From NCBI RefSeq assembly GCF_003585765.1, contig NZ_CP021235.1, forward strand, positions 1,240,001 to 1,304,000: a stretch of DNA of 64,000 nucleotides. Direction: 5' to 3'. The stretch's first letter is position 1. Every line of letters begins with the position of its first letter. This stretch comes from Pontibacter actiniarum (GTDB lineage: Bacteria; Bacteroidota; Bacteroidia; Cytophagales; Hymenobacteraceae). Below the pieces are notes generated by a model. The model was not told the DNA's origin. It did no database searches and saw nothing but the letters and a program-made list of their open reading frames with translations. Positions 56,628 through 64,000 of this stretch are shown here, piece after piece. The position numbers and the translations under genes were made by a program.

Positions 56628-58721
56628 TTAGCCTCTGAATGCATCCAGTTGATGCTGCAGCTGTGCAATGCGTTTTTGCGCATCGGCAATGCGGCCTTCG
56701 TACTCCTCGCGCAGTTTGTCCGCGTTTTTGGAGCGGGCAAAGAATTCGATATTGGTGCGCAGCGTCTGGATATCATTCTGCAGCTGCGAAATCTCGCGGC
56801 GCAGGGTGTTCTCCCGCTGGTGCAGCTTATGGCTTGCGTCCGGGCTGTGTTTAATGCGCTCCACCTGAAGCTTCACGAGTAGCTCAGAACGCTCCTCCAG
56901 GGTAAGCTCCGGCACGCGCTCCAGGTACTTCTCCATAAGGGAGATAAACTTATCCTCGGCCTTCGGGCTGGTGCGCTTAGCACCTTTGTCCGTATCGCGC
57001 CACTGCTGCACAAGGCTGTTGAACTCCTCTACAGAGCCGGTCGCGCTTGGCGGCTGCGACAGCTTATCGGCAACCTTATCGCAGATCTCCATTTTCTCAG
57101 CGGAGAGCTTCTCCAGCTCCGCAGAGCGCTGCTGCTCGTTCTCCTGCTTGCGGTCGAAGAACTGGTTGCAGGCTGCCCGGAAGCGCTGCCAGATTTTATC
57201 GGAGTGCTTGTCCGGCACACGGCCGATGGTTTTCCATTTTTTCTGCAGCTGTATCAGCTTTTCCTTGGTGCTGCCCCAGTCGGTGCTGTCTTTCAGGCTT
57301 TCGGCCTCTTCGCAAAGCTGCGTTTTTAGCTGCAGGTTTTGGTTCTTCTGCTCGTCGAGGGCCTTAAAGAACTGGTTTTTGTGCTGGAAAAATGCTTTGT
57401 AGTTGCCCCAGAAAGTCTTGTTTACCTCCTCGGCGTACTCTTTCGGCACCAGTCCGGCGTTGTCCCACTCTTCTTTCAGCTTCTGGATCTCGTCGGTCTT
57501 GTCGCGCCACTCGTTAATGCGGTCGGTGTTAAAGGTGGAGAACTCCTGCAGGCGCTCCAGCAGGCCGCGCTTCACGGTCAGGTTCTGCAGCTCGCGGGTG
57601 GAGCGCTCCTCGTGGTAGGCGCGGCGGCGCTCGTGTACCTTCTCAGAAGCCTGTATAAATTGCTCCCAGATCGGGTCGCGCTGCTCGTTTGGCACCGGGC
57701 CGATGTTCTTCCATTCCTCGTGGAGGTGGCGCAGTTCCTGCAGCGCCTTGTTTATACTTGGCTCCTCCTGCAGCGCCTGGGCACGCTCCACCAGCTGCAG
57801 CTTGGCCTCTAGGTTGCGCTTGCGGTCCAGCTCCTTCATTTCGAAGAACATGCTGCGGTTGTTGTAGAAGATGTCGAGCAGGGCGTGGTAAGAATCCCAC
57901 AGTTCCTGGGCCTCCCCAGCCGGCACCGGCCCGATCGATTTCCACTCCGTCTGGAGCTTCTTCAGTTCATCGCCGCTGTTTTTCGTTTCGGCAGCCTCAA
58001 CAAGCTGGCGCAGCTGGTTGAGCAGGGCCTTCTTGCGCTCCAGGTTGCTTTGGCGCTGCTGCTCCTGGCTCTGGCGCTGCTGGTAACGGGACTCGCGGTA
58101 GGCGCTGAGCAGCTGCTCCAGGTCCTGGTGCTCTTTGGAGGTGTGGTAGGCAAAGTCTTCCTCGGTGCCTCCCTCCTCTTTAAACTTATCGAGGGCTTCG
58201 TTTCGCTCGGCCTGAAACTTCAGGTCGTAGTGGCGGTGGAGCTCGTTTACGGAACGGAACCTGCGCATGGCGTCGGCGTCTTTCAGCACGCTGCTGAGTT
58301 GCTGGCGCAGCTCCTCAAGCGACAGCTGGCTGTAGTCGGTATGGTCTTCTTCCTCCTCCTCTTCCTCGTCGTGGTGCTCTTCGGCTGCGGTCGCTTTGGC
58401 AGGCGCTGCGGAGCCTGCATCGGCAGTCGTTTGGGCCGTCGGCTGGGGAGCTGTAGCTGGCTCCTCCTCTTTCACATCTGTGTTGGCCGCCGCAAAGGCC
58501 TCGGTGATCTCTTCTGTCGTCTGCTCTTCGGCCGGGGTTGTTAACGCTGGCTGCACCTCAGGCTGTTCCTCCTTTGGTGCGCCCTGCCCGGTTGCCGGTG
58601 TCTGGTCTTCTGCAACAGTGCTTTTCGGTGATGCGGCGTTTTGCTCGTTAGCAGCTGCCTCGTTCTCTGGTTTGTTAGCCTCAGCTCCGGTAGTGTCCAT
58701 ATGCTCTTTGTCAGTTGTCAT
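56628..58721 (-). CDS. DUF349 protein with acidic Ala/Glu-rich N-terminus
   Basis: This encodes 697 residues. The first 130 or so are rich in Ala/Glu/Thr/Pro and low in complexity. The rest has repeated DUF349 units, recognisable by LQTEWKSIGPVPAGEAQELWDSYH, LHEEWKNIGPVPNEQRDPIWEQF, LKEEWDNAGLVP and LQKKWKTIGRVPDKHSDKIWQRF, spaced at about 75 residues. The family is coiled-coil and its function is unclear. It contains an AAGTATAAA motif, read as Ser-Ile-Asn. It is 32 bp downstream of YqgE on the same strand. Confidence 0.9.
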   Translation of the reverse strand: MTTDKEHMDTTGAEANKPENEAAANEQNAASPKSTVAEDQTPATGQGAPKEEQPEVQPALTTPAEEQTTEEITEAFAAANTDVKEEEPATAPQPTAQTTADAGSAAPAKATAAEEHHDEEEEEEEDHTDYSQLSLEELRQQLSSVLKDADAMRRFRSVNELHRHYDLKFQAERNEALDKFKEEGGTEEDFAYHTSKEHQDLEQLLSAYRESRYQQRQSQEQQRQSNLERKKALLNQLRQLVEAAETKNSGDELKKLQTEWKSIGPVPAGEAQELWDSYHALLDIFYNNRSMFFEMKELDRKRNLEAKLQLVERAQALQEEPSINKALQELRHLHEEWKNIGPVPNEQRDPIWEQFIQASEKVHERRRAYHEERSTRELQNLTVKRGLLERLQEFSTFNTDRINEWRDKTDEIQKLKEEWDNAGLVPKEYAEEVNKTFWGNYKAFFQHKNQFFKALDEQKNQNLQLKTQLCEEAESLKDSTDWGSTKEKLIQLQKKWKTIGRVPDKHSDKIWQRFRAACNQFFDRKQENEQQRSAELEKLSAEKMEICDKVADKLSQPPSATGSVEEFNSLVQQWRDTDKGAKRTSPKAEDKFISLMEKYLERVPELTLEERSELLVKLQVERIKHSPDASHKLHQRENTLRREISQLQNDIQTLRTNIEFFARSKNADKLREEYEGRIADAQKRIAQLQHQLDAFRG

Positions 58722-58753
58722 GTCTACTGTGTTGGTTACAACGTATAAGCGTT

Positions 58754-59326
58754 TCAGTTCAGGCGTGGGTCTTCTGGGTAATTGCTCAGCACCTTAAACT
58801 TACCTCCCATTTCGCGCAGAATGCTGCGCCAGAGGGTTTCTACGTCCAAATTAAATAATTTATTCGCAGCATTGTTGTTTACAATCCAAACATTTTTGTC
58901 GATCTCCTCCTGCAGCTGGCCGGGTGTCCAGCCAGAGTAACCCAGGAAGAAGCGGATATCGTCCTTTTTCACCACGCCGGTGTCGATCATGGTGCGCAGC
59001 GTTTCGAAATCGCCGCCCCAATACACGTCCTCGCCCAGCTTTACGGCCTGCGGCAGGTCCGGCAGGCGGTGGATGTAGTGCAGCGTGTTGTACTGTACCG
59101 GCCCGCCTATGCCCAGGTTCATGTCAAAGTCGTCATCAAACACATCCAGCACGTCAGACAGGTTCAGGTTGGAGGCGCGGTTCAGCACCAGGCCGAAAGA
59201 ACCTTCCTCTTCTTCGTGGCTGCATAGCAGGATCACACTGCGCTCAAAGTTTGGGTCGCCCAGGTATGGCTCCGAAATAAGTATGCTGCCGTTTTGGGGC
59301 TTTATCACCTTTTTGTCCGTCATCAA
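58754..59326 (-). CDS. YqgE/AlgH family protein
   Basis: This encodes 190 residues. PQNGSILISEPYLGDPNFERSVILLCSH, SFGLVLNRASNL and FFLGYSGWTPGQLQEEI are the fixed regions. YqgE/AlgH is a widespread family with an unresolved role, linked in places to alginate regulation. It is co-directional with the DUF349 gene and may share a transcript with it. Confidence 0.93.
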   Translation of the reverse strand: MMTDKKVIKPQNGSILISEPYLGDPNFERSVILLCSHEEEEGSFGLVLNRASNLNLSDVLDVFDDDFDMNLGIGGPVQYNTLHYIHRLPDLPQAVKLGEDVYWGGDFETLRTMIDTGVVKKDDIRFFLGYSGWTPGQLQEEIDKNVWIVNNNAANKLFNLDVETLWRSILREMGGKFKVLSNYPEDPRLN

Positions 59327-59548
59327 TCTTTCTTCACGTTACACTGTTTCAGCTACTGCCAGCAGAGCGGGGTGCCCTACAGCTTTAATTTAAGGGTTTT
59401 ATACTTCTTACGCAAAGCAACGCAGATAGTCGCGTGGCGCCGTTACGTTCTCAGCTTCCTGCTGCTATACTGTAATAACTATAGTACGGTTGGCCTGTTT
59501 ACTTGCGGGCGGCGCGAATATTAACTTTAGCCGCAGCGGATAATTTTA

Positions 59549-59556
59549 TAAATTTG
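59549..59556 (+). promoter_or_regulatory. -7 box (TAAATTTG) for pdxH
   Basis: TAAATTTG matches TAnnTTTG and ends 16 bp before the ATG of pdxH; the -33 box is not clear. Confidence 0.5.
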
Positions 59557-59572
59557 ACCAAAACCCAAGCGT

Positions 59573-60220
59573 ATGGCCTTAACACATAACATTGCCGATA
59601 TCCGGATCAACTATACAAAGCAGGCCCTGACGGAGGCTTCCGTGCTGCAGGACCCGGTGCAGCAGTTCCAGGTGTGGCTGCAGGAAGCCCTGGAGTCGGA
59701 GGTGCACGAACCGACGGCCCTGGTGCTCTCCACCGTGGGCGGCGGCAAACCCTCTGCCCGCGTGGTGCTCCTGAAGGGGGTGGATGAGCAGGGATTCATC
59801 TTTTTTACGAACTATGAGAGCCGGAAAGGCCACGATCTGGCTGAGAACCCTTACGCCTCGCTTACGTTTTTCTGGCCGGAGCTGGAGCGGCAGGTGCGGG
59901 TGGAAGGTAAGGTAGAAAAAGTGGCCCCTGCCCTGTCAGACAGCTACTTTCACAGTCGCCCGAAAGGCAGCCAGATCGGAGCCTGGGCCTCGCCGCAGAG
60001 CCGGGTAATTGAGGCGCGCGAGGTGCTGGAGCAGCGGGAGCAGCAATACAGCAGCCAGTTTGCCCGGGAGGAGCAGGTGCCCCGCCCGGCGCACTGGGGA
60101 GGGTACCGCCTGCTGCCGCACTACCTGGAGTTTTGGCAGGGCCGCCCAAGCCGCCTGCACGACCGCATCGTGTACGAGCGGGAAGGCGGGAACTGGCAGG
60201 TCAAGCGCCTGGCTCCCTGA
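59573..60220 (+). CDS. pdxH: Pyridoxamine/pyridoxine 5'-phosphate oxidase
   Basis: This 215-residue FMN enzyme makes pyridoxal 5'-phosphate. Motifs: ARVVLLKGVDEQGFIFFTNYESRKG, NPYASLTFFWPELERQVRVEG, SYFHSRPKGSQIGAWASPQS and the C-terminal WGGYRLLPHYLEFWQGRPSRLHDR. The length and C-terminus (VKRLAP) are typical. It is followed at 58 bp by DUF1015 on the same strand, with two AAGTATAAA motifs in the gap. Confidence 0.96.
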   Translation: MALTHNIADIRINYTKQALTEASVLQDPVQQFQVWLQEALESEVHEPTALVLSTVGGGKPSARVVLLKGVDEQGFIFFTNYESRKGHDLAENPYASLTFFWPELERQVRVEGKVEKVAPALSDSYFHSRPKGSQIGAWASPQSRVIEAREVLEQREQQYSSQFAREEQVPRPAHWGGYRLLPHYLEFWQGRPSRLHDRIVYEREGGNWQVKRLAP

Positions 60221-60277
60221 TGCCGAGGCAGGTTTTATACTTGCCGGAGCCTGATTTATACTTTGTAACGAGAACAA

Positions 60278-61576
60278 ATGGCTGAGATATTACCTTTGCG
60301 CGCCTGGCGCTACAACAATACGTTAAACGAAAACATTGAGCAGCTAACCTCCCCGCTCTTCGACGTGGTGTCGGACAAGCAGCGGGAGGCGCTGTACCGC
60401 AACCCCAACAACAGCATTCACCTGTCGGTGCCCAGGGGCGAGCACCCTGCCGAGAGTGCCGCAGAGCTGCTGCAGGCCTGGAAAGAGCAAGGGGTGCTGC
60501 TGCAGGACCAAATGCCGGGTATTTACGTGTACTACCAGTACTTCCGGCTGCCGGGCAACGACAAGGAGTTTGTGCGCAAAGGCTTTATCTGCAACATAAA
60601 GGCTTATGACTGGCACGAACGCGTGCTGTTGCGCCACGAGAACACCATCCCCAGCGCAGTGAACGACCGCATCGAGCTGCTGGAGAAAACGCTGCTGAGC
60701 TCCAGCCCCACCCATGGCCTCTATACCGATACGGACTTCGTGCTGGAGCCTTACATGGACGAAAGCATCCGGACACCGATCTATGAAACGGAGGATTACC
60801 AGGGCGTGCGCGATGTATTGGCCGTGATCCACGACCACGAGGTAATCAAGCTGTTTCTGCAGACGCTCGCCGATAAGCAGATCCTGCTAGCCGACGGCCA
60901 CCACCGCTACGGCGGGGCGTTGGCGTATCGCCGCAAGATGATGGCCCAGAACCCGCACCACACCGGGTATGAGGCCTACAACTATCACCTGATGTACCTC
61001 ACCAACTCTGAGCACGATGACCTGCGCATCCTGCCGACGCACCGCCTGCTCAAGAGCCTGCCGGTGTCGGACGAGGAGTTCCTGGAGGGGCTGCAGGCGT
61101 ACTTCACGGTCACGCCAAAGGAAGACCCGTACGAGCTGAACGAGGTTATTGTGGGCAAGCCCTGGGCCTTTGGGCTCTATTTGAACGGCAACGCCTATAA
61201 GCTGCGCCTGAAACCAGAGGTGCACCCCACCATCGACTGGAATTTTCCGGAGGAGGTGAAGCAGTTGGACCTGACGGTGATGCACTACTTTATATTTGAA
61301 AAGATACTGGGGATCTACCGCCAGGAGCAGCGCGACTACAAGGGCCTCAGCTATGAGCGCAACTTTACGGCCTGCATCCGAAAAGTAGATCAGGGAGAGG
61401 CGCACCTGGCCCTGATCACCAACGAGGTGTCGATGGAGCAGGTGAAGCGCGTGTGCAACAGCGGTGCCATCATGCCTCAGAAATCAACCTTTTTCTACCC
61501 GAAAGTTATCTGTGGATTTTTATTTAGCTCCATCAAAGAAGATGAATTTACAACGGCCGCTACTGCTTGCCTCTAA
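60278..61576 (+). CDS. DUF1015 family protein
   Basis: This encodes 432 residues. LPLRAWRYN at the start, PPFDVVS-type SPLFDVVSDKQRE, LLADGHHRYGGALAYR near residue 210, and MPQKSTFFYPKVICGFLF at the end are the family landmarks. The HHR segment suggests a metal or nucleotide site, but the function is not known. The last 35 bp overlap the maf gene. Confidence 0.92.
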   Translation: MAEILPLRAWRYNNTLNENIEQLTSPLFDVVSDKQREALYRNPNNSIHLSVPRGEHPAESAAELLQAWKEQGVLLQDQMPGIYVYYQYFRLPGNDKEFVRKGFICNIKAYDWHERVLLRHENTIPSAVNDRIELLEKTLLSSSPTHGLYTDTDFVLEPYMDESIRTPIYETEDYQGVRDVLAVIHDHEVIKLFLQTLADKQILLADGHHRYGGALAYRRKMMAQNPHHTGYEAYNYHLMYLTNSEHDDLRILPTHRLLKSLPVSDEEFLEGLQAYFTVTPKEDPYELNEVIVGKPWAFGLYLNGNAYKLRLKPEVHPTIDWNFPEEVKQLDLTVMHYFIFEKILGIYRQEQRDYKGLSYERNFTACIRKVDQGEAHLALITNEVSMEQVKRVCNSGAIMPQKSTFFYPKVICGFLFSSIKEDEFTTAATACL

Positions 61577-62123
61577 CTCCCCGCGCCGCAAAGAACTGCT
61601 GGCCAGCCTGGGCCTCCGGTACGAGGTGCTGGTAAAGGAGGTGCACGAGGATTTTCCGGCGCACCTGAAGCGCGAGGAAGTGGCTACGTACCTGGCTTCG
61701 CATAAAGCCGATGCGTATACTTCGGACATCACGGATCAGGCGCTGATTACGGCGGATACCATTGTGTGCCTGGGCGAGCGCGTGCTGAACAAGCCCGCCG
61801 ACTATGCAGAGGCGCAGGCGATGCTGCAGGCGCTGTCGGGCAACACCCACGAAGTTATTACAGGGGTCTGCATTCTGACCCGCGAAGGCAAAACCGTTTT
61901 CCACGACAGCACCAAAGTGTACTTCAAACCGCTTACTGCCGCCGAAATAGATCACTACATCACGCACTACAAACCTTACGACAAAGCGGGCGCTTACGGC
62001 ATTCAGGAGTGGATCGGCATGATCGGCATCGACCACATCGAGGGGTCCTACTTTAACGTGATGGGGCTGCCGGTGCAAAAGCTGTACCTCAAGCTGGTAG
62101 AGTTGGGTATACTTTCACTTTAA
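61542..62123 (+). CDS. maf: Maf-family nucleoside triphosphate pyrophosphatase
   Basis: This 193-residue protein hydrolyses modified or canonical dTTP/UTP-type nucleotides. The motif ASNSPRRKELL and the later GDT/ETIV-like TADTIVCLGERVL and YDKAGAYGIQEW are visible. ATG at 61542 (MNLQRPLL) is preferred; the frame opens at 61464 inside the previous gene. The 35-bp overlap with DUF1015 suggests translational coupling. Confidence 0.94.
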   Translation: MNLQRPLLLASNSPRRKELLASLGLRYEVLVKEVHEDFPAHLKREEVATYLASHKADAYTSDITDQALITADTIVCLGERVLNKPADYAEAQAMLQALSGNTHEVITGVCILTREGKTVFHDSTKVYFKPLTAAEIDHYITHYKPYDKAGAYGIQEWIGMIGIDHIEGSYFNVMGLPVQKLYLKLVELGILSL

Positions 62124-62232
62124 CCGGTTGCCTCTGTGCCTTACAAAAGAAGTGCTTTGTGTGGTGCTGTGGAGGCTTTTCCTATACTTGCGGCACATTC
62201 ATGCACAGGGAATATAACCGAAAAAGTTGCAC

Positions 62233-62754
62233 ATGCTGGAGCAACAGGACAAGGATGTGGTTGGCTTAGCGCTTAACACGCCAAAAGAAGTTGAACTTGA
62301 TGAAGGAGAGCTTCTAAAAGTAGCTGAAGAAAAACGGCATAGTGCCAAAGGCTGGTGGATACTGTTTACACTTTATTCCGCTGTTTGGCTGCTGTACCCT
62401 TTTATCGGGCCAAAGGGTGGACCTGCCCCAATACGCCGCATGGCTTATGCTGAAGCATTAGTAGCGTTTATTTGGCCTCATCTGATTTTATCAGCTGTTA
62501 CGTACTACTGCCTCATCATCAGGATGAACGCTGACGTGAGAAGCCGAAGCAAACAGGTATTGAAGACAACTATCACGAAAGTGTCAAAAGGTAGCTCAAA
62601 GAACAAAATCACGCTTTATACTTCAAACAGAAAACCTGAGCATTTTACGGTCAATACTTCTGGGAGTGAAATTGATACCAGCAAACCTATTATCCTTCAT
62701 TACCTGAAGAGGACTAAAACCATACTGCGTTACTCTCAGCCCATGTGCCTTTAA
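62233..62754 (+). CDS. Hypothetical low-GC protein with two membrane helices
   Basis: This encodes 173 residues. A charged N-terminus (DEGELLKVAEEKRH) is followed by two transmembrane helices (about 41-58 and 77-96) and a basic C-terminal part. I do not recognise the family. By hand count GC is about 43% over 62281-62700, against about 55% in the neighbours, which hints at transfer. It has one AAGTATAAA motif. The ATG at 62233 is preferred to the TTG at 62227. Confidence 0.6.
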   Translation: MLEQQDKDVVGLALNTPKEVELDEGELLKVAEEKRHSAKGWWILFTLYSAVWLLYPFIGPKGGPAPIRRMAYAEALVAFIWPHLILSAVTYYCLIIRMNADVRSRSKQVLKTTITKVSKGSSKNKITLYTSNRKPEHFTVNTSGSEIDTSKPIILHYLKRTKTILRYSQPMCL

Positions 62755-62923
62755 TGGGTACACCTGTCATCACGGCAGCGGCTTCACCAAAAGCTACTCA
62801 TCCGCATGAAAATACCCCAGCGGCATGCCCACCTTGTACGCTAACGGAACAAAATAACTAACTTGCAGCCTTTGCTGTGAAGAAGTTCACGAGCAGATCG
62901 AATAAAAAGCAGATTTACAAAAG

Positions 62924-64000
62924 ATGTCACTTACCAAATTATACTTAGCGCCAGGCAAGGAGCACTCGCTGAAGCGCCAGCACCCATGGGTGTTTTCCGG
63001 GGCGATCAGAAAAGCAGACGGAGAGCTGGCAGAAGGCGACGTAGTAGAGGTCTACTCCAGCAAGCGCGAATTCTTAGGCATGGGCCACTACGCGCCGGGC
63101 TCTATTGCCGTACGCATTTTCTCGTTTGAGCAAGCCGAGCCGGATTACGCTTTCTGGAAGCAGAAAGTGCAGAAGGCCTATGACTACCGTCAGCGCCTCG
63201 GCCTGGTAAATAACCCCAATACCGACGTGTACCGGCTGGTATATGCCGAGGGAGACGGTGTGCCCGGCCTGATCGTGGACTTTTATAAAGACACGGCTGT
63301 GGTGCAGACGCACACCGTAGGCATGTACAGCGTGCGCGGGCATGTGTCGCAGGCCCTGCAGGAGATCTATGGCGACAGGCTGCGGGCCGTGTACGATAAG
63401 AGTGCGGAGTCGCTGCCGCCAAAGGCACCGGTCGAAGCGCAGAACGGCTACCTCTATGGCCAGTCAGAGGGCGGCGTTGTGGTGACGGAAAACGGTAACC
63501 GCTTTTACATCGATTGGGAAACAGGGCAGAAAACCGGCTTCTTTATCGACCAGCGCGAAAACCGCGACCTGCTGGCGCGCTACGTGCAGGGCAAGGCCGT
63601 GCTGAACACCTTCTGCTATACCGGAGGGTTCTCGGTATACGCCCTGAACGCCGGGGCCAAAGAGGTGCATTCGGTGGATGTGTCTAAGAAAGCCATTGAG
63701 CTGACAGTGAAGAACGGGGAGCTGAGCCAGGCGCCGGAAAAGCACGAGGCGTATGCTGTAGACACCTTTGAGTTTCTGAAGGGCAAGGAAGACATGTACG
63801 ATGTGATCGTGCTGGACCCTCCTGCCTTTGCCAAAAGCCAGAAAGTGCGCCACAATGCCTTAATGGGTTACAAGCGCTTAAATGCCGAGGCGATGAAAAA
63901 GATAAAGCCGGGCGGTATACTGTTTACCTTCTCCTGCTCCCAGGTGGTAGACAAATACCTGTTTAACAACACCATCATGGCGGCAGCCATCGAGGCGGGG
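62924..64000 (+). CDS. RlmI-like class I SAM-dependent 23S rRNA methyltransferase (3'-truncated)
   Basis: The frame is open from ATG at 62924 to the window end (359 residues visible). An N-terminal PUA-like domain (KLYLAPGKEHSLKRQHPWVFSGAI) precedes a Rossmann methyltransferase: DQRENRDLL, LNTFCYTGGFSVYALNAGA, VLDPPAFAKS and FSCSQVV. The layout matches RlmI, which makes m5C1962 in 23S rRNA. The last roughly 30-40 residues lie beyond the window. The gene stands alone, with no close upstream partner. Confidence 0.93.
   Translation, partial: MSLTKLYLAPGKEHSLKRQHPWVFSGAIRKADGELAEGDVVEVYSSKREFLGMGHYAPGSIAVRIFSFEQAEPDYAFWKQKVQKAYDYRQRLGLVNNPNTDVYRLVYAEGDGVPGLIVDFYKDTAVVQTHTVGMYSVRGHVSQALQEIYGDRLRAVYDKSAESLPPKAPVEAQNGYLYGQSEGGVVVTENGNRFYIDWETGQKTGFFIDQRENRDLLARYVQGKAVLNTFCYTGGFSVYALNAGAKEVHSVDVSKKAIELTVKNGELSQAPEKHEAYAVDTFEFLKGKEDMYDVIVLDPPAFAKSQKVRHNALMGYKRLNAEAMKKIKPGGILFTFSCSQVVDKYLFNNTIMAAAIEAG

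Overview
The window looks like an ordinary chromosomal segment from a member of Bacteroidota, order Cytophagales, most likely a Pontibacter-like member of Hymenobacteraceae (inference from protein character; no database was consulted). Supporting signs are -7 promoter boxes of the TAnnTTTG type, few Shine-Dalgarno sites, a type III glutamine synthetase, a secreted M4 protease with GEVED modules and a type IX secretion sorting tail, Porin_10-like and DUF349 proteins, and a coding GC near 55%.

Layout. 1-8.5 kb: end of an outer-membrane porin, MiaE (tRNA hydroxylase), a secreted protein of the family misnamed asparagine synthetase B, a MacB/FtsX-type permease, an OmpH-like lipoprotein, MtaB (tRNA methylthiotransferase) and a membrane sulfatase. 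8.7-18.1 kb: glutamine synthetase III, IspG, a 55-residue protein with an MmcQ/YjbR protein, a MarR regulator and LeuS. 18.1-18.9 kb is a gene-free block of hairpin repeats. 18.9-30 kb: DsbA-like protein, DUF1003, CrtA-like oxygenase, PPOX protein, AcpH-like protein, Tat-exported Gfo/Idh oxidoreductase, SlyD-like FKBP, a UPF1-like helicase, a coiled-coil membrane protein and an RND exporter, then a second repeat block (29.8-30.05 kb) carrying an inverted copy of the first. 30-46.6 kb: ThyA, small enzymes, an SDR, the M4 protease, PabC-like aminotransferase, MsrA, holin-like protein, a BLUF photoreceptor, an aldehyde dehydrogenase/DUF779/AraC module, a Gfo/Idh oxidoreductase and PEP carboxylase. 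46.9-64 kb: TPR protein, GyrA, a Cys/His-rich lipoprotein, an SDR, DUF457 hydrolase, a K+-channel-like protein, a GNAT-like protein, two identical tRNA-Thr genes, DUF349, YqgE, PdxH, DUF1015, Maf, a low-GC membrane protein and the start of an RlmI-like methyltransferase.

Most genes are single or in pairs, often convergent and separated by strong hairpin terminators. Three convergent pairs overlap in a 4-nt double stop. I saw no phage, insertion sequence, CRISPR array or defence island.

The most unusual signal is not a gene. The exact 9-mer AAGTATAAA (or its complement TTTATACTT) occurs 33 times by hand count, where well under one copy is expected. It appears on both strands, in genes and between genes, with no conserved flanks. 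The second is a REP-like hairpin repeat family whose two copies match at 83 of 84 positions in inverted orientation, 11 kb apart.
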